Positions 6,840-7,577 of a stretch of DNA of 7,577 nucleotides are shown here, piece by piece. The stretch is taken from NCBI GenBank assembly GCA_934643435.1, contig CAKUCJ010000058.1:1-7577 (forward strand), given 5' to 3'. Below the pieces are notes generated by a model. That model saw only the letters and a list, made by a program, of their open reading frames with translations, was not told the DNA's origin and did not search any database. Source of the DNA: an uncultured Collinsella sp. GTDB lineage: Bacteria; Actinomycetota; Coriobacteriia; Coriobacteriales; Coriobacteriaceae. Within the stretch, counting starts at the first letter, position 1. Every line of letters begins with the position of its first letter. Position numbers and translations under genes: made by a program.

Positions 6840-6845
6840 TACAAT
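6840..6845 (+). promoter_or_regulatory. Candidate -10 box between purL and its terminator
   Basis: TACAAT matches 5 of 6 -10 bases, 15 nt after the purL stop. The only -35-like sequence at 18 bp spacing (TTCGCC, 6816-6821) is poor. It lies within one of two copies of TCGGGTA (6835-6841, 6850-6856; 15 bp apart). If active, its transcript would pass through the following terminator hairpin before reaching the DMT gene. Confidence 0.28.
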
Positions 6846-6861
6846 CCCCTCGGGTAACAAC

Positions 6862-6898
6862 ACCCGCCACCGGCACTCCCGGTGGCGGGTTCTTTTTT
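6862..6898 (+). terminator. Rho-independent terminator of purL
   Basis: A 12-bp perfect stem, ACCCGCCACCGG (6862-6873) with CCGGTGGCGGGT (6879-6890), closes a 5-nt loop and is followed by TCTTTTTT. It starts 37 nt after the purL stop. The 5' arm can also pair with an upstream CGGGT (6851-6855 with 6862-6866), a weak alternative that would compete with the stem. Confidence 0.94.
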
Positions 6899-6923
6899 GC
6901 TTTAAACGCAACGGGAGGACATT

Positions 6924-7577
6924 ATGGAAAGCCGCAAGCCGTATCTCGCCACCCTGCCCGGGCTCATCTTGGGCTGCCTCGTTTGCTGCGCGCTCTGGGG
7001 ATCGGCTTTCCCCTGCATCAAGATCGGCTACGCGCTCTTTGGCATCCCGGCACACGATAGCGCCTCGCAGCTGCTCTTCGCGGGCCTGCGCTTCACCCTT
7101 GCCGGCACGCTGGTCATTGTTGGTATGAGCGCGGCCCAACGCCGTCCGCTCGTTCCGCAGGCGCGCGACATCAAACCTATCCTCACGCTGTCGCTCTTCC
7201 AGACCATCGGCCAGTACTTCTTTTTCTATCTGGGCCTCTCGCGCGCCAGCGCCATGTCGAGCTCCATCATCGAGGCCAGCGCCAACTTCCTAGCCATCCT
7301 CTTTGCCGCCCCGGCATTTCGCACCGAAAAGCTCGATGCGGCCAAGGTGCTCGGCTGCGTGCTGGGCTTCGCCGGCGTCGCACTCGTTAACCTTTCGGGT
7401 GCGGACGGCACCTTTGGCTTTAGGCTCGACGGCGAGGGCTTTATCCTGGCCTCCACCGTCGCGGGCGCCCTTTCGACCTGCTTGATCGGCATCTTCTCGC
7501 GCGAGCATGACGGCGTGTTGCTTGCCGGCTGGCAGTTCTTGGTCGGTGGCCTCGTCCTCACCATGATCGGCTTTTTG
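6924..7577 (+). CDS. EamA/DMT-superfamily transporter (3' end outside the window)
   Basis: 218 codons are present with no stop before the window ends. The start ATG 6924 has GGGAGGA (6913-6919) 4 nt upstream. The product is a membrane protein of the drug/metabolite transporter superfamily, which moves small metabolites, often by export of amino acids or similar compounds. The usual family size is about 290-300 residues with 10 helices in two EamA repeats. The first repeat is whole. It begins with the typical ALWGSAFPCIKIGY (23-36), continues with helices near 48-68, 88-105 and 115-132 (including the SRASAMSSSIIEASANF stretch, 106-122), and ends near 140-157 with GFAGVALVNLSG. The second repeat begins at about 171 (EGFILASTVAGALS) and is cut at helix 7. 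The substrate cannot be inferred. The gene lies 99 nt behind purL in the same direction with the terminator between, so read-through or a promoter overlapping the purL end is needed. Confidence 0.88.
   Translation, partial: MESRKPYLATLPGLILGCLVCCALWGSAFPCIKIGYALFGIPAHDSASQLLFAGLRFTLAGTLVIVGMSAAQRRPLVPQARDIKPILTLSLFQTIGQYFFFYLGLSRASAMSSSIIEASANFLAILFAAPAFRTEKLDAAKVLGCVLGFAGVALVNLSGADGTFGFRLDGEGFILASTVAGALSTCLIGIFSREHDGVLLAGWQFLVGGLVLTMIGFL

Noticed and set aside
5085..7139. Second long minus-strand open frame (684 codons) opposite purL and the DMT gene
   Set aside because: Same composition artefact. It runs across the purL terminator and into the start of another gene, which no real gene would be expected to do here.
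1..7577. CRISPR arrays, tRNA or rRNA genes, insertion sequences, phage or defence genes
   Set aside because: No regularly spaced repeats, tRNA-like cloverleaf, transposase or terminal repeats were seen. All long coding regions are accounted for by ordinary metabolic and transport genes.

Overview
The window is high-GC bacterial DNA with strong G/C bias at third codon positions. It holds five protein-coding genes, two of them cut by the window edges, plus compact intergenic regions with clear intrinsic terminators. The best fit is an actinobacterium of the Coriobacteriia, most like gut Collinsella. This rests on the composition, on the long single-chain PurL of the Clostridium/Coriobacteriia type, and on the general look of the proteins. 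The assignment is inferred; no rRNA or other marker is present to prove it.

Layout: (1) 1-234, + strand, the end of homoserine dehydrogenase (hom) with its ACT-type regulatory tail, closed by a strong terminator at about 267-304. (2) 459-1208, + strand, a complete classical short-chain dehydrogenase/reductase (SDR) behind an intergenic region with operator-like repeats. (3) 1331-2893, - strand, a CPA2-type cation:proton antiporter with a charged cytoplasmic tail. It converges on the SDR gene, and the two share a bidirectional hairpin terminator. (4) 3078-6824, + strand, a full-length single-chain phosphoribosylformylglycinamidine synthase (purL), divergent from the antiporter and preceded by a leader of about 100 nt. 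(5) 6924-7577, + strand, the first two thirds of an EamA/DMT-family permease, placed just behind the purL terminator and running off the window end.

The genes do not form an obvious pathway. They are mostly separate housekeeping units: threonine/methionine precursor synthesis, an NADP(H)-type oxidoreductase of unknown substrate, ion homeostasis, de novo purine synthesis and metabolite export. Only purL and the DMT gene could plausibly be co-transcribed, by read-through. I found no mobile element, CRISPR array, RNA gene, defence system or new multi-gene system. The items most worth a second look are regulatory: the repeats upstream of the SDR gene, the purL leader, and the terminator sitting in the only available promoter space of the DMT gene. 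One protein-level point is the Glu at the usual ion-binding Asp position of the antiporter.
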